Source: Streptomyces filamentosus
Lineage (GTDB): Bacteria > Actinomycetota > Actinomycetes > Streptomycetales > Streptomycetaceae
Assembly: GCF_014654895.1 (NCBI RefSeq)
Contig: NZ_BNBE01000003.1
Location: 1,020,501 to 1,084,500, forward strand
DNA: 64,000 nt
Direction: 5' to 3'
The stretch's first letter is position 1; each line of letters starts with the position of its first letter. The notes under the pieces were generated by a model. It was not told the DNA's origin. It saw nothing but the letters and a program-made list of their open reading frames with translations, and ran no database searches. Of this stretch, positions 36,758 through 45,472 are shown in pieces. The position numbers were made by a program, and so were the translations under genes.

Positions 36758-37606
36758 ATGCTGCGCATCGCCGTCCCGAACAAGGGTTCCCTCTCCGGAC
36801 CTGCGTCGGCCATGCTCCATGAGGCCGGCTACCGCCAGCGCAAGGAGTCCAAGGAGCTGGTGGTCATCGACCCCGACAACGAGGTCGAGTTCTTCTACCT
36901 GCGGCCGAAGGACATCGCCATCTACGTGGCCTCCGGCAAGCTGGACATCGGCATCACCGGCCGTGACCTGCTGCTGGACTCCGGCGCCAGCGCCGAGGAG
37001 ATCCTCCCGCTGAACTTCGGCCGCTCCACCTTCCGCTACGCCACCCGCCCGGGCACCGCCAAGGGCCCGGAGGACTTCGGCGGCATGACGATCGCCACCT
37101 CCTACGAGGGCATCGTCGCCAAGCACCTCGCCGACCTGGGTCTGGACGCCTCCGTCGTCCACCTGGACGGCGCCGTCGAGACCGCGATCCAGCTGGGCGT
37201 CGCCCAGATCATCGCGGACGTCGTCGAGACCGGCACCAGCCTGCGCAACGCCGGCCTGGAGGTCATTGGCGAGCCGATCCTGAAGTCCGAGGCGGTCGTG
37301 ATCCGCCGCCACGGCGCCGAGGCCGACCACCCGCAGGTCCAGCAGTTCCTGCGCCGCCTCCAGGGCGTCCTCGTCGCCCGCAGCTACGTGATGATGGACT
37401 ACGACTGCCGCGCCGAGCACCTGGAGCAGGCCGTCGCCCTCACCCCGGGCCTGGAGTCGCCGACCGTCTCCCCGCTGCACAACGAGGGCTGGGTCGCCGT
37501 CCGCGCGATGGTCCCCGCCAAGGACGCGCAGCGGATCATGGACGACCTGTACGAACTGGGCGCCCGCGCGATCCTCACCACCGCGATCCACGCCTGCCGC
37601 CTCTGA
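36758..37606 (+). CDS. hisG: ATP phosphoribosyltransferase, long form
   Basis: This 282-residue enzyme starts histidine synthesis, joining ATP and PRPP. RIAVPNKGSLSGPASAML, DIGITGRDLLLDSG, and the PRPP loop DGAVETAIQLGVAQIIADVVETGTSLRNAGL (~145-175) are diagnostic. The length and the C-terminal ACT-like regulatory region (ESPTVSPLHNEGWVAVRAMVPAKDAQRIMDDL) show it is the long form, which is inhibited by histidine. It has AAGGAAG before the ATG. Confidence 0.96.
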   Translation: MLRIAVPNKGSLSGPASAMLHEAGYRQRKESKELVVIDPDNEVEFFYLRPKDIAIYVASGKLDIGITGRDLLLDSGASAEEILPLNFGRSTFRYATRPGTAKGPEDFGGMTIATSYEGIVAKHLADLGLDASVVHLDGAVETAIQLGVAQIIADVVETGTSLRNAGLEVIGEPILKSEAVVIRRHGAEADHPQVQQFLRRLQGVLVARSYVMMDYDCRAEHLEQAVALTPGLESPTVSPLHNEGWVAVRAMVPAKDAQRIMDDLYELGARAILTTAIHACRL

Positions 37607-37643
37607 TCCCCCTCCGCACCGCACCTGGCACCGAGGTACCCCG

Positions 37644-38096
37644 ATGTCCGAGTCGTCCACGCCCTCCCTCCCGGTCACCTTCCGGCCGGGCCGCACCCGC
37701 GCCGTCCTGCTGACCGTGGGCCTCGCCATGTTCGCGGCGATCACCGCCGTGGCGCTGATGCTGGAACGGCTCGGACCGGGGGAGCGGGTCAGCTTCGTCT
37801 TCACCGCCGCCCTCTTCCTCGGCGTGCTGGTGCTGCTGAGCCGCCCCAAGGTCGTCGCCGACGACGAGGGCGTCACGGTCGTCAACATCACCCGCACCCG
37901 GCGCCTCGCCTGGGCGGAGATCCTCCGCGTCAATCTCCGCCCGGGCGACCCGTGGGTCTTCCTCGACCTCAGCGACGGCACCAGCCTGCCGGCCCTCGGC
38001 ATCCAGCCGGGCGTCGCCAAGGAGTCCGCGATCAGGGACGCCCGCGCCCTGCGGGCCCTCGCGGACAGCCGCGGCACCGGGGTCGAGACGGCCTGA
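37644..38096 (+). CDS. PH-domain membrane protein of unknown function
   Basis: This 150-residue protein has two N-terminal membrane segments (AVLLTVGLAMFAAITAVALML, FVFTAALFLGVLVLLS). A bacterial PH-like domain follows (VVADDEGVTVVNITRTRRLAWAEILRVNLRPGDPWVFLDLSDG, ~72-115). The pattern of a membrane hairpin plus bPH domain is widespread and uncharacterised in Streptomyces. It starts 37 bp after hisG, perhaps as the last gene of the his unit. No link to histidine synthesis is evident. Confidence 0.85.
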   Translation: MSESSTPSLPVTFRPGRTRAVLLTVGLAMFAAITAVALMLERLGPGERVSFVFTAALFLGVLVLLSRPKVVADDEGVTVVNITRTRRLAWAEILRVNLRPGDPWVFLDLSDGTSLPALGIQPGVAKESAIRDARALRALADSRGTGVETA

Positions 38097-38185
38097 ACCC
38101 CGGGGCGGACGTCAGGGCCGACCCCGGTCCGTCCCCCATCCGGGGCGTCCCCCCTGCCGTACGGGGCACGTGCGTGACTAATCTG

Positions 38186-38340
38186 GAGGCGGTGGTGCCG
38201 AGCGCACCACCGCCTCGCGCACGTACGGAGCCGCCGCCGGCGGCCGGCGAGGCCCCCCTTCGACCCGAGGAGTGACTCCCTCCGGCAATGGACGGATCGT
38301 CCGGTAGTACCCGCGCCGCCCCCTCTTCGGAGGCGGCGGC
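38186..38340 (+). promoter_or_regulatory. Structured leader of the DUF21/CBS operon with a start-codon hairpin
   Basis: Three hairpins are visible. GAGGCGGTGGTGC/GCACCACCGCCTC is at 38186-38216 (13 bp, loop CGAGC). GGACG-GAT-CGTCC is at 38290-38302. A TTCG-tetraloop hairpin spans 38315-38340 (10 of 11 pairs) and ends at the base before the ATG, enclosing the GGAGG ribosome-binding site. The last should hide the ribosome-binding site unless something opens it. I could not match the leader to a known riboswitch. Confidence 0.5.
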
Positions 38341-39681
38341 ATGATCGTCTCCCTCCTGCCGCTTCTCGCGGCCTTCCTGCTCATCCTGGCCAACGGCTTC
38401 TTCGTCGCCGCCGAGTTCGGTCTCGTGACCGTCGAGCGCGCCGAGGCCGAGCGCGCCGCGGCCGCCGGCGACCGGCGCGCCCGCACCGTCGTGACGGCGC
38501 TGCGCGAGCTGTCCTTCCAGCTCTCCGGCACCCAGCTGGGCATCACCCTCACCTCGCTCGTCGTCGGCATGCTCGCCGAGCCCGCGCTCGCCTCGCTGCT
38601 GCGCCCCCCGCTCACCGCCACCGGGCTCCCCCCGGGCGCGGTCTCCGGGGTCGCCGTGGTGGTCGGCATGCTGCTCGCCTCGGCCGTCCAGATGGTCGTC
38701 GGCGAGCTGGTCCCCAAGAACTGGGCGGTCTCCCGGCCGCTCCAGGTCGCCCGCTTCGTCGCTGCCCCGCAGCGCCGCTTCTCCGCCGCCTTCCGGCCGG
38801 TGATCGCCCTGCTCAACCGGGTGGCGAACGGACTCGTCCGCTCCCTGGGCGTGGAGCCCACCGAGGAGCTGGACTCGGTCCGCACCCCCGGCGAGCTGGA
38901 ATCCCTCGCCCGGCACTCGGCCCGGGCCGGCGCCCTCGAACAGGACACCGCCGACCTCTTCGTACGGACCCTGTCCCTCGCCGGCCTCACCGCCGAGCAG
39001 GTCATGACCCCGCGCGTGAAGGTCAGCGCCCTCCAGTGGGACGCCACCGCCGCCGACGTCCTCAACCTCACCCGGGCCACCGGCCTCTCGCGCTTCCCGG
39101 TCTACCGGGACCGCATCGACGAGGTCGTCGGCATGGTCCACCTCAAGGACGCGCTCGCCGTTGCCCCCGAGGCCCGGCCGCGCACCCCCGTGGGACGGAT
39201 CGCGCTCCCGCCGCTCCTCGTCCCCGAGACCCTGCCCGTCCAGGCCCTCCTGGAGCGGCTGCGCCGCGAGCAGCCGATCGCCGTCGTCGTCGACGAGTAC
39301 GGCGGCACGGCCGGCGTGGTCACCCTGGAGGACATCGTCGAGGAACTCGTCGGCGAGGTCCGCGACGAGCACGACACCGCCGCCGACGCCCGCCCCGAGC
39401 TGGCCGCCGCGCCCGCCGAGGACGGCCGTCCCGCCTGGGAGGCCGACGGCTCCTGCCGGGTCCACACCCTGCGCCGGATAGGACTCGACGTGCCGGACGG
39501 CCCGTACGAGACCGTCGCCGGGCTCGTCGCCGACCTGCTCGGCCGGATCCCGGCCCCGGGCGACCGGGCCGAACTCCCCGGCTGGCGGCTCTCGGTGCGC
39601 CGCGTCGACCGCTTCCGGGCCGAACGGGTCCGGATCGTGCGCACCGCCCCGGTGCCGATGGCGGCGGAGGCGGTCCGATGA
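38341..39681 (+). CDS. DUF21/CBS-pair/CorC_HlyC membrane protein (CNNM-like)
   Basis: This 446-residue protein has a DUF21 membrane domain (~1-180: FLLILANGFFVAAEFGLVTVERAEAE, TQLGITLTSLVVGMLAEPA, VVGELVPKNWAV). A CBS pair (~205-335) has TAEQVMTPRVKV, SRFPVYRDRIDEVVGMVHLKD, AVVVDEYGGTAGVVTLEDIVEELVGEV. A C-terminal CorC_HlyC domain (~355-430) follows. Members are often called hemolysins or Mg2+/Co2+ transporters; several are involved in magnesium efflux. The second family member overlaps by 4 bp (ATGA), so they form a two-gene operon and may work as a heteromer. Confidence 0.9.
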   Translation: MIVSLLPLLAAFLLILANGFFVAAEFGLVTVERAEAERAAAAGDRRARTVVTALRELSFQLSGTQLGITLTSLVVGMLAEPALASLLRPPLTATGLPPGAVSGVAVVVGMLLASAVQMVVGELVPKNWAVSRPLQVARFVAAPQRRFSAAFRPVIALLNRVANGLVRSLGVEPTEELDSVRTPGELESLARHSARAGALEQDTADLFVRTLSLAGLTAEQVMTPRVKVSALQWDATAADVLNLTRATGLSRFPVYRDRIDEVVGMVHLKDALAVAPEARPRTPVGRIALPPLLVPETLPVQALLERLRREQPIAVVVDEYGGTAGVVTLEDIVEELVGEVRDEHDTAADARPELAAAPAEDGRPAWEADGSCRVHTLRRIGLDVPDGPYETVAGLVADLLGRIPAPGDRAELPGWRLSVRRVDRFRAERVRIVRTAPVPMAAEAVR

Positions 39682-40733
39682 GCACCCTCCAGCTCCTCCT
39701 GGCCCTCCTCCTCGTCCTGGCCAACGGCTTCTTCGTCGGCGCCGAGTTCGCGCTCGTCTCCGTCCGCCGCAGCCAGATCGAGCCGCTGGGCGGCGCCCGC
39801 GCCGCACAGGTGCTGTACGGCCTGGAGAACCTGCCGCGGATGATGGCGGCGGCCCAGTTCGGCATCACCGTCTGCTCGCTCACGCTCGGCGCGGTCGCCG
39901 AACCGACCGTCGCCCACCTCCTCGAACCGGCCTTCCACGCCGTCGGCGTCCCGGCCGGGCTCATCCACCCGCTCGGCTACGTGATCGCCCTCGCCGCGGT
40001 CGTCTTCCTCCACCTCGTCATCGGCGAGATGGTGCCGAAGAACCTGGCGATGGCGGCGCCCGAGCGGACCGCGCTCCTGCTCGCCCCCGGCCTGGTCGGC
40101 TTCGCCCGGCTCTGCCGGCCGGTGACGGCCGCCCTGGGGGCCTGCTCCCGGCTGGTCCTGCGGGTCTTCGGCGTCGAGCCGAAGGACGAGGTCGAGGCCG
40201 TCTTCACCTCCGCCCAGCTCGGGCGGCTCGTCGAGGACGCCGGCCAGGCCGGGCTCCTCGACCCGGCCGAGCAGGAGCGCCTGGAGGACGCCCTGGAGCT
40301 GGGCAGCCGCCCCGTCGCCGACGTCCTCATCCCGGCCTCCGCGCTCGTCACCGTCCCGCCGTCGGCGACCCCGAGGCAGATCGAGGAACTGACCGTGCGG
40401 ACCGGCTACTCGCGCTTCCCGGTCCGCGCCGAAGGCCACGGGCAGGACGTCTTCCTGGGCTTCGTGCACGTGAAGGACGTCCTGGACGCGGAGGAGCGGG
40501 AGCGGGCGGTGCCGCAGCAGCTGTGGCGCCCGATGGCGACGCTCCGCGCCGAACTGCCGCTCGACGACGCCCTCACCGTGATGCGCCGGGCCGCGACCCA
40601 CCTCGCGCAGGTCTCCGACGCCTCCGGCCGGGTCCTCGGCCTGGTCGCCCTGGAGGACGTCCTGGAGATGCTGGTGGGCGAGGTCCGCGACCCCGCCCAC
40701 CGCCTGGGGCCCGCCCCGGCGCCCGTCGCCTGA
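39678..40733 (+). CDS. Second DUF21/CBS membrane protein, lacking the C-terminal CorC_HlyC domain
   Basis: This 351-residue paralogue of its upstream neighbour has the DUF21 membrane domain (VLANGFFVGAEFALVSVRRSQIE, AQFGITVCSLTLGAVAEP, VIGEMVPKNLAMAAPE). A CBS pair follows (VADVLIPASALVTV, YSRFPVRAEGHGQDVFLGFVHVKDVL, LVALEDVLEMLVGEV). It stops after the second CBS, without the ~80-residue CorC_HlyC domain. ATG 39678 overlaps the previous stop. The tandem of one full-length and one shorter copy is common in actinobacteria. Confidence 0.9.
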   Translation: MSTLQLLLALLLVLANGFFVGAEFALVSVRRSQIEPLGGARAAQVLYGLENLPRMMAAAQFGITVCSLTLGAVAEPTVAHLLEPAFHAVGVPAGLIHPLGYVIALAAVVFLHLVIGEMVPKNLAMAAPERTALLLAPGLVGFARLCRPVTAALGACSRLVLRVFGVEPKDEVEAVFTSAQLGRLVEDAGQAGLLDPAEQERLEDALELGSRPVADVLIPASALVTVPPSATPRQIEELTVRTGYSRFPVRAEGHGQDVFLGFVHVKDVLDAEERERAVPQQLWRPMATLRAELPLDDALTVMRRAATHLAQVSDASGRVLGLVALEDVLEMLVGEVRDPAHRLGPAPAPVA

Positions 40734-40737
40734 CGGG

Positions 40738-42660
40738 TCAGAAGGGCGGTTCCTGCTGGGGGCCGCGGTCCGCCGGACCGCGGCCCGACAGCACCTCCCC
40801 GTACGCCTGCATGAGGTCCGCGAGCCGCAGCGTGGCCAGGTCCTCGCGGCTGAGCGGGCCGCTGTAGCCGGAGAGCCGCAGGTCCCGGTAGGCGCAGGAC
40901 TTCTCGTACAGGGTGCGCAGGAAGCGGCCGTTGCCCAGCTCGTCGATCCAGCCCTGCTCGACGACGTGCGCGCTGATCGAGCGCAGTTCCTCCAGCGACT
41001 CCTCGTCCCAGCCGTCGCCGTTGGCCGAGGCCAGCACCTCGCCGATCGCGGTCAGTTCGAGCGGCCGGTACGAGGGGAAGTCGACCCGGGTGGTGAAGCG
41101 GGAGGAGAGTCCGGGGTTGGCGGCGAGCAGCCGGTCCATGCCCTCGGGGTACCCCGCCAGGATGACCACCAGGTGGTCCCGGTTGTCCTCGGCCCGCTTC
41201 AGCAGCACCTGGAGGGCCTCGTCGCCGTAGGCGTCGCCCTTGCTGTAGCCGGAGTTGGAGAGCGCGTACGCCTCGTCCACGAAGAGCACCCCGCCGACCG
41301 CCGAGTCGATCAGCTCGTTCGCCTTCACCGCGGTCTGGCCGAGGAACTCGCCGACCAGGTCGGCCCGTTGGGCCTCCACCAGATGGTCCCCGCCGAGCAG
41401 GCCGAGGGCGTAGAAGACCCGGCCCAGGATCCGCGCCACCGTCGTCTTGCCGGTGCCGGAGGGCCCGGAGAAGACGAAGTGCCGCTTCGGCGGCTGGACC
41501 GGAAGCCCCTGGCCGGCCCGCAGCCGGGCCATCTCCAGCTGTGCCGACAGCGCCTTGACCTGACGCTTCACCGGTTCCATCCCGACCATGCCCTCCAGCT
41601 CGGCGAGGGCCTCGGCGAGCAGCGCGGGATCGGTCGGGCCGGCCGGGAAGCGCGGCGGGCCCGGCTGGGCGGGCACCGGGGAGCTGTGGCGCACGACCTC
41701 CCGGGGCGCGGCCGGCGCGCCGGGAGGCACCGGGTCGGGGGAGAGGCGCAGCCCGTCGCCGCCGAGGCCGCCGGTCTCCGGCTCGGGCCCGGGGGCGGTC
41801 TCCGTGCCGTCCTGGCCGGAGCCGCCGCCCGCGTGCGGGCCGAGGGCGACGGTGGCGAGACCGGCCTGCTCGTCCATGCCGTCGAGCCCGTCGAAGCCGT
41901 CGTACTCGGCGATGGCGGCGAGCCGGGCGGCGGTGTCCATGAACGCCGGGTCGACGCGGTGCACCGCCCGGTAGAGGGGGAGGGCGGCGGCGCTGCGGCC
42001 GGTGCCCTCGTGGGCCCGGGCGAGCCAGTAGCGCAGCTCCTTGCGCTGCGGCTGCTCGCTGCGGCAGCGCATCAGCGCCGCCGAGAGCAGCGGCTCGGCC
42101 TGCCCGTACATCTCCAGGCGCACCCGGGCCATGCCGCCGAAGAGACCGGCCTCGATGCCGAGCAGCGGGTCGTCCACGAGCGTCTCGGTGTGCCGGACCA
42201 GCTGCTCCCAGTCCTTGACCAGATAGGCGCGGCAGGCGTGCAGGAAGCGGACCTGGGGGTCGGTGTCGACCGGCGGCAGCTCGGCGAGCGCCCGGTCGAG
42301 CTCCGGCACGTGCCGCCCGTCGAGCCAGTGCGAGGCGTGCGCGAGCAGCAGGTCGCGCGGGCTCTCCAGGACGGGTTGCACCCACCAGCCGAGCCAGTAC
42401 CAGGAGTTGAGGGTGCGGCGGTGCCGGGCGCGCTGTTCGCCGAAGCGCTCGCGGTTGCGGTACATGCGCAGCAGCGCGGTCGTCGTGTCCACCCGGAGCG
42501 CGTGCAGCCCCAGCCAGGCGTCCGCCATGCCGGGGTCGACCCGCACCGCGGCCCGGAACTCCTCCTCGGCCTGCGGATAGGCGCCCATGGTGTAGGCGTC
42601 CACTCCGCGCAGCCAGGCGAGCTCCGCGGGGGCCTGCGGGCCCTGCGTGCCGATGTCCAT
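40738..42660 (-). CDS. EccA-like AAA+ ATPase (CbxX/CfxQ family) with N-terminal TPR-like domain
   Basis: This 640-residue protein has a helical TPR-like N-terminal half (~15-310: AYPQAEEEFRAAVRVDPGMADAWLGL and repeats), a Pro-rich linker and a C-terminal AAA+ domain (~370-630). Walker A is FSGPSGTGKTTVARILG and Walker B GVLFVDEAYAL. FTTRVDFPSYRP is the family's conserved Arg-finger area. This matches EccA, the cytosolic ATPase of type VII secretion, but no eccB-E or esx genes are near. It may be an orphan CbxX-type chaperone. ATG 42660 has GGGGGA upstream; the 42852 start is not conserved. Confidence 0.85.
   Translation of the reverse strand: MDIGTQGPQAPAELAWLRGVDAYTMGAYPQAEEEFRAAVRVDPGMADAWLGLHALRVDTTTALLRMYRNRERFGEQRARHRRTLNSWYWLGWWVQPVLESPRDLLLAHASHWLDGRHVPELDRALAELPPVDTDPQVRFLHACRAYLVKDWEQLVRHTETLVDDPLLGIEAGLFGGMARVRLEMYGQAEPLLSAALMRCRSEQPQRKELRYWLARAHEGTGRSAAALPLYRAVHRVDPAFMDTAARLAAIAEYDGFDGLDGMDEQAGLATVALGPHAGGGSGQDGTETAPGPEPETGGLGGDGLRLSPDPVPPGAPAAPREVVRHSSPVPAQPGPPRFPAGPTDPALLAEALAELEGMVGMEPVKRQVKALSAQLEMARLRAGQGLPVQPPKRHFVFSGPSGTGKTTVARILGRVFYALGLLGGDHLVEAQRADLVGEFLGQTAVKANELIDSAVGGVLFVDEAYALSNSGYSKGDAYGDEALQVLLKRAEDNRDHLVVILAGYPEGMDRLLAANPGLSSRFTTRVDFPSYRPLELTAIGEVLASANGDGWDEESLEELRSISAHVVEQGWIDELGNGRFLRTLYEKSCAYRDLRLSGYSGPLSREDLATLRLADLMQAYGEVLSGRGPADRGPQQEPPF
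40760..40786 (+). terminator. 12-bp hairpin embedded in the 3' end of the eccA-like gene
   Basis: GGGCCGCGGTCC (40760-40771) pairs with GGACCGCGGCCC (40775-40786) around GCC, 27 bp after the DUF21 operon. It falls inside the last codons of the convergent minus-strand gene, where RGPADRGP is encoded. It probably ends the plus-strand operon. Confidence 0.5.
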
Positions 42661-42825
42661 CGGGTCCCCCACAACCGTCGGCGTATGGACGGGATTTGAC
42701 CGCACCTGCGGGCATCGTACCTGCGCAGGGGCGGTGCGCTTAAGGAGAAGCGCAAGATCCGGAATCGGTGACCCTGGGTGAGCGCGCGGGGCCAGGAAGG
42801 GGCCGGCGGGGGCGCGGAGGGCAGA

Positions 42826-42865
42826 ACGAAGCCCCCGATCACGGGGGAACAACCGGGGGCTTCGT
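42826..42865. terminator. Hairpin between the kinase and EccA-like genes
   Basis: ACGAAGCCCCCG (42826-42837) pairs with CGGGGGCTTCGT (42854-42865), 12 bp, with a smaller CCCCCG/CGGGGG alternative inside. It lies in the 42661-42959 gap, 95 bp beyond the minus-strand kinase stop and 166 bp upstream of the eccA-like start. A shorter GCGGCT/AGCCGC hairpin lies at 42871-42889. Confidence 0.55.
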
Positions 42866-42959
42866 GTCCGCGGCGGCTGTCGAAAAGCCGCACATTCAGA
42901 ACGTAAGACCTGTACGCCCCCCGGGTCAAGCAGAGTTGAGGCACTTGCGGAGGCGGAAT

Positions 42960-43598
42960 TCAGGGGACTCGGTCCACCGCCAACACGCCGTCACGGTGGG
43001 TGATGATCTGGTCCGCGCCCGCTGTCACACCGGGCCCGGGGAGCCAGTCGTAACCCTTCTCCCGCTCCCGTACCAGGGTGTCGGCGAAGGGACGCGACGG
43101 ATCTTCGGCGAAATGGCGAGTCTCCGCCACCTCCCAGCCGTCCCAGAACTCCGCCTGCTCCGGTCCGTCGCGGTGCCGGCCCCGGGCCCAGGACGCCCCG
43201 GCCGGCCGCTCCATCCACAGCAGCCACGCCAGGTGCGGGCGCAGCGCCCGCCGCCCCGCCCCCACGCCCTCCACCAGCACCACCGGCGCCGGGGGCAGCT
43301 CCCGCCCGGGGCCGAAGCCCCGCAGGGTCCAGTCGTACGGGCGGTAGCGCGCGGCCCGGCCGCGCTCCAGCGGTTCGAGGACCTGCTCGCGCAGCCGCCC
43401 GGTCCACGCGAAGAGCTCCTCGTGGGTGGCGAGGTCGTCGAGCCGCAGCACGGGGGCGCCGCCGAGCGCGGCGGCGAGCCGGCGGGCGAGGGTGGACTTG
43501 CCGGAGCCGGCGTGACCGTCGACGGCGACGAGCCGCACCGGCCCCAGCGAGGGCGGCAGCCGGAGCAGCGCGCGGGCCGCGCGGTCGAGGTCGTCCAT
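42960..43598 (-). CDS. Uridine kinase-like P-loop protein
   Basis: This 212-residue protein has a Walker A (VAVDGHAGSGKSTLARRLA, ~25-43) and the phosphoribulokinase/uridine kinase layout: RLDDLATHEELFAW, YRPYDWTLRGFGPGRELPPAPVVLVEGVGAGRRAL and later LLWMERPAGASWARGRHRDG. The substrate is unknown; a nucleoside, pantothenate-like or sugar alcohol is possible. ATG 43598 follows GTGAGG. It precedes the EccA-like gene on the same strand but is separated by a hairpin, so it is probably monocistronic. Confidence 0.82.
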   Translation of the reverse strand: MDDLDRAARALLRLPPSLGPVRLVAVDGHAGSGKSTLARRLAAALGGAPVLRLDDLATHEELFAWTGRLREQVLEPLERGRAARYRPYDWTLRGFGPGRELPPAPVVLVEGVGAGRRALRPHLAWLLWMERPAGASWARGRHRDGPEQAEFWDGWEVAETRHFAEDPSRPFADTLVREREKGYDWLPGPGVTAGADQIITHRDGVLAVDRVP

Positions 43599-43853
43599 GC
43601 GCCTCACCCTAGGGGGTGAACGGCAAGGGGCGCCGGGCCGGGCCGGGCGGCGGCGGACCGGACACCGGGGCCGGGCGGGCCGGGGGCCGTGCGTACCGCC
43701 GCAGGTCAGCGTGGTGCCGCCGTCAGTGGTCCACACCCATGTCGGTGGCGGCGACGCGGGCCGAAGTGCTGGCGAAGGCCCCGCCGAGCCGGGATAGTGG
43801 GCCCGCGCAGCCCCGCCCGATCGCCGTCCCGTCCTCGACTGGGGGTCCTCGCC

Positions 43854-45227
43854 ATGCCCGGATCAGCCTCACGCCGGACCGTCCTCGCCGCGGCGCTCGC
43901 GGCCGCCGCGGGCACCTCCGCGACAGCGCCCGCCGCCGCCTCGGAACGGGGCGCCGCGCCAGGACCCGTACCGGAACCCGCACCCGCCCCCACCCCCGAG
44001 ACCGTCGCCAACCGCTTCTGGTCCACCTACACCGACTGGCGCTCCGGGGACGCCGAGGGCACCCGGGCCGTCGCCGGGCCCCGCCCCGGCCTGGTCCTGG
44101 ACACCCCCCTGGGCCGTACCGACCACACCGACCCGCACACCGGGACGACCTCCGCCTGGGAGTACGCCCGCTGGACCTCGCCCGTGCACGTCCCGGCCGT
44201 GCCCGCGACCGAGGCGATCGCCTCCTGGAACGCCCGGACCCCGGCCGGCACCTGGATCCAGGTCGAGCTGTCCGGCACGTACTCCGACGGCACGGACACC
44301 CCGTGGTTCGTGATGGGCCGGTGGGCCTCCGGCGACACCGACATCCGGCGGACCTCGGTGGACGACCAGACCGACGGCCGGAGCAGCGTCTGGACGGACA
44401 CCTTCGCCGTCGACGACCCGGCGAGCGGCCTCCGCCTCGCCGCGTACCGGCTGCGGCTCACCCTCCACCGCCGCCCCGGCACCACCCTCACGCCCACGGT
44501 GTGGCGGGTCGGCGCGATGGCCTCGGACGTGCCCGACCGGTTCACCGTCCCGGCCTCCGCGCCCGGCCTCGCCCGCGAGCTGACCGTCCCCCGTTATTCG
44601 CAGAACACCCACGTCGGCCAGTACCCCGAGTACGACAACGGCGGCGAGGCGTGGTGCAGCCCGACCTCCTCCCAGATGATCGTCGAGTACTGGGGCCGCC
44701 GCCCCTCCGCCGGGGACCTGGCCTGGGTGAACCCCGACTATGCCGATCCCCAGGTCTGTCACGCCGCCCGGCACACCTACGACCACCAGTACCAGGGCTG
44801 CGGAAACTGGCCCTTCAACGCCGCCTACGCCGCCTCCTACCCCGGCCTGAACGCCGTGGTGACCCGGCTCCGCTCCCTCACCGACCTGGAGACCCTGATC
44901 CGGGCCGGCATCCCGGCCATCACCTCCCAGTCCTTCCGGAAGGAGGAGCTGACCGGCGCCGGCTACGGCACCTCCGGCCACCTGATGACGGTCATCGGCT
45001 TCACCGCCGACGGCGACGTGATCGCCAACGACCCCGCCTCCCCGGACAACGAGGCGGTCCGCCGGGTCTACCTCCGGCGCGAGTGGGAGAACATCTGGCT
45101 GCGGACCAAGCGGTACAACGCGAGCGGGAAAGTGGTGTCCGGCACAGGAGGGGTCTGCTACCTGTACTTCCCCGACCGGCCGACTCCCGCGCAGCGCAAG
45201 GCGCTTCGGGCCGTCGGCGTGCTCTGA
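43854..45227 (+). CDS. Tat-exported C39-like cysteine peptidase
   Basis: This 457-residue protein begins with a twin-arginine-like signal (SRRTVLAAALAAAAG, ~6-20) and a Pro-rich linker. An N-terminal beta-domain follows (~60-230, resembling a galactose-binding or laminin-like fold). The C-terminal peptidase_C39_2 domain (~235-440) has catalytic Cys in NGGEAWCSPTSSQMIVEYWG (~265-284), His in GTSGHLMTVIGF and Asp in VIANDPASPDNEAVRRV. It is probably secreted and cleaves or binds a peptide substrate; no partner gene is evident. ATG 43854 gives the signal; the longer frame is not plausible. Confidence 0.88.
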   Translation: MPGSASRRTVLAAALAAAAGTSATAPAAASERGAAPGPVPEPAPAPTPETVANRFWSTYTDWRSGDAEGTRAVAGPRPGLVLDTPLGRTDHTDPHTGTTSAWEYARWTSPVHVPAVPATEAIASWNARTPAGTWIQVELSGTYSDGTDTPWFVMGRWASGDTDIRRTSVDDQTDGRSSVWTDTFAVDDPASGLRLAAYRLRLTLHRRPGTTLTPTVWRVGAMASDVPDRFTVPASAPGLARELTVPRYSQNTHVGQYPEYDNGGEAWCSPTSSQMIVEYWGRRPSAGDLAWVNPDYADPQVCHAARHTYDHQYQGCGNWPFNAAYAASYPGLNAVVTRLRSLTDLETLIRAGIPAITSQSFRKEELTGAGYGTSGHLMTVIGFTADGDVIANDPASPDNEAVRRVYLRREWENIWLRTKRYNASGKVVSGTGGVCYLYFPDRPTPAQRKALRAVGVL

Positions 45228-45301
45228 GCGGACGGGGGGCGGGCCGGGGGTGTGAGGAACGTCTCTGGTCCGGGGGCGCCGGGTGGCTCATGGTGGTGGG
45301 C

Positions 45302-45457
45302 ATGAGCGCCACCACCACCCTCGCGGCCCGTCTGTCCTCACGCACGCGCACCGGCGGGCCCCGGGACGACCGGGGTCCCGAGATCCTGGAGCACGTCCTC
45401 GGCTGGACCCTCGTCGTCCTCCTCGCCGTCCTGGTCACCCGCGCGGGCCTCATGTGA
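45302..45457 (+). CDS. Small membrane protein, 51 aa
   Basis: This short ORF (MSATTTLAARLSSRTRTGGPRDD ... ) has one C-terminal membrane segment, LEHVLGWTLVVLLAVLVTRAGLM. It starts 75 bp after the C39-like peptidase. The frame continues upstream in the long shadow frame, and an in-frame ATG at 45290 is an alternative. No known family is recognised. Small tail-anchored proteins of this size are common in Streptomyces. Confidence 0.45.
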   Translation: MSATTTLAARLSSRTRTGGPRDDRGPEILEHVLGWTLVVLLAVLVTRAGLM

Positions 45458-45472
45458 CCCGGAAGGCGCTGC

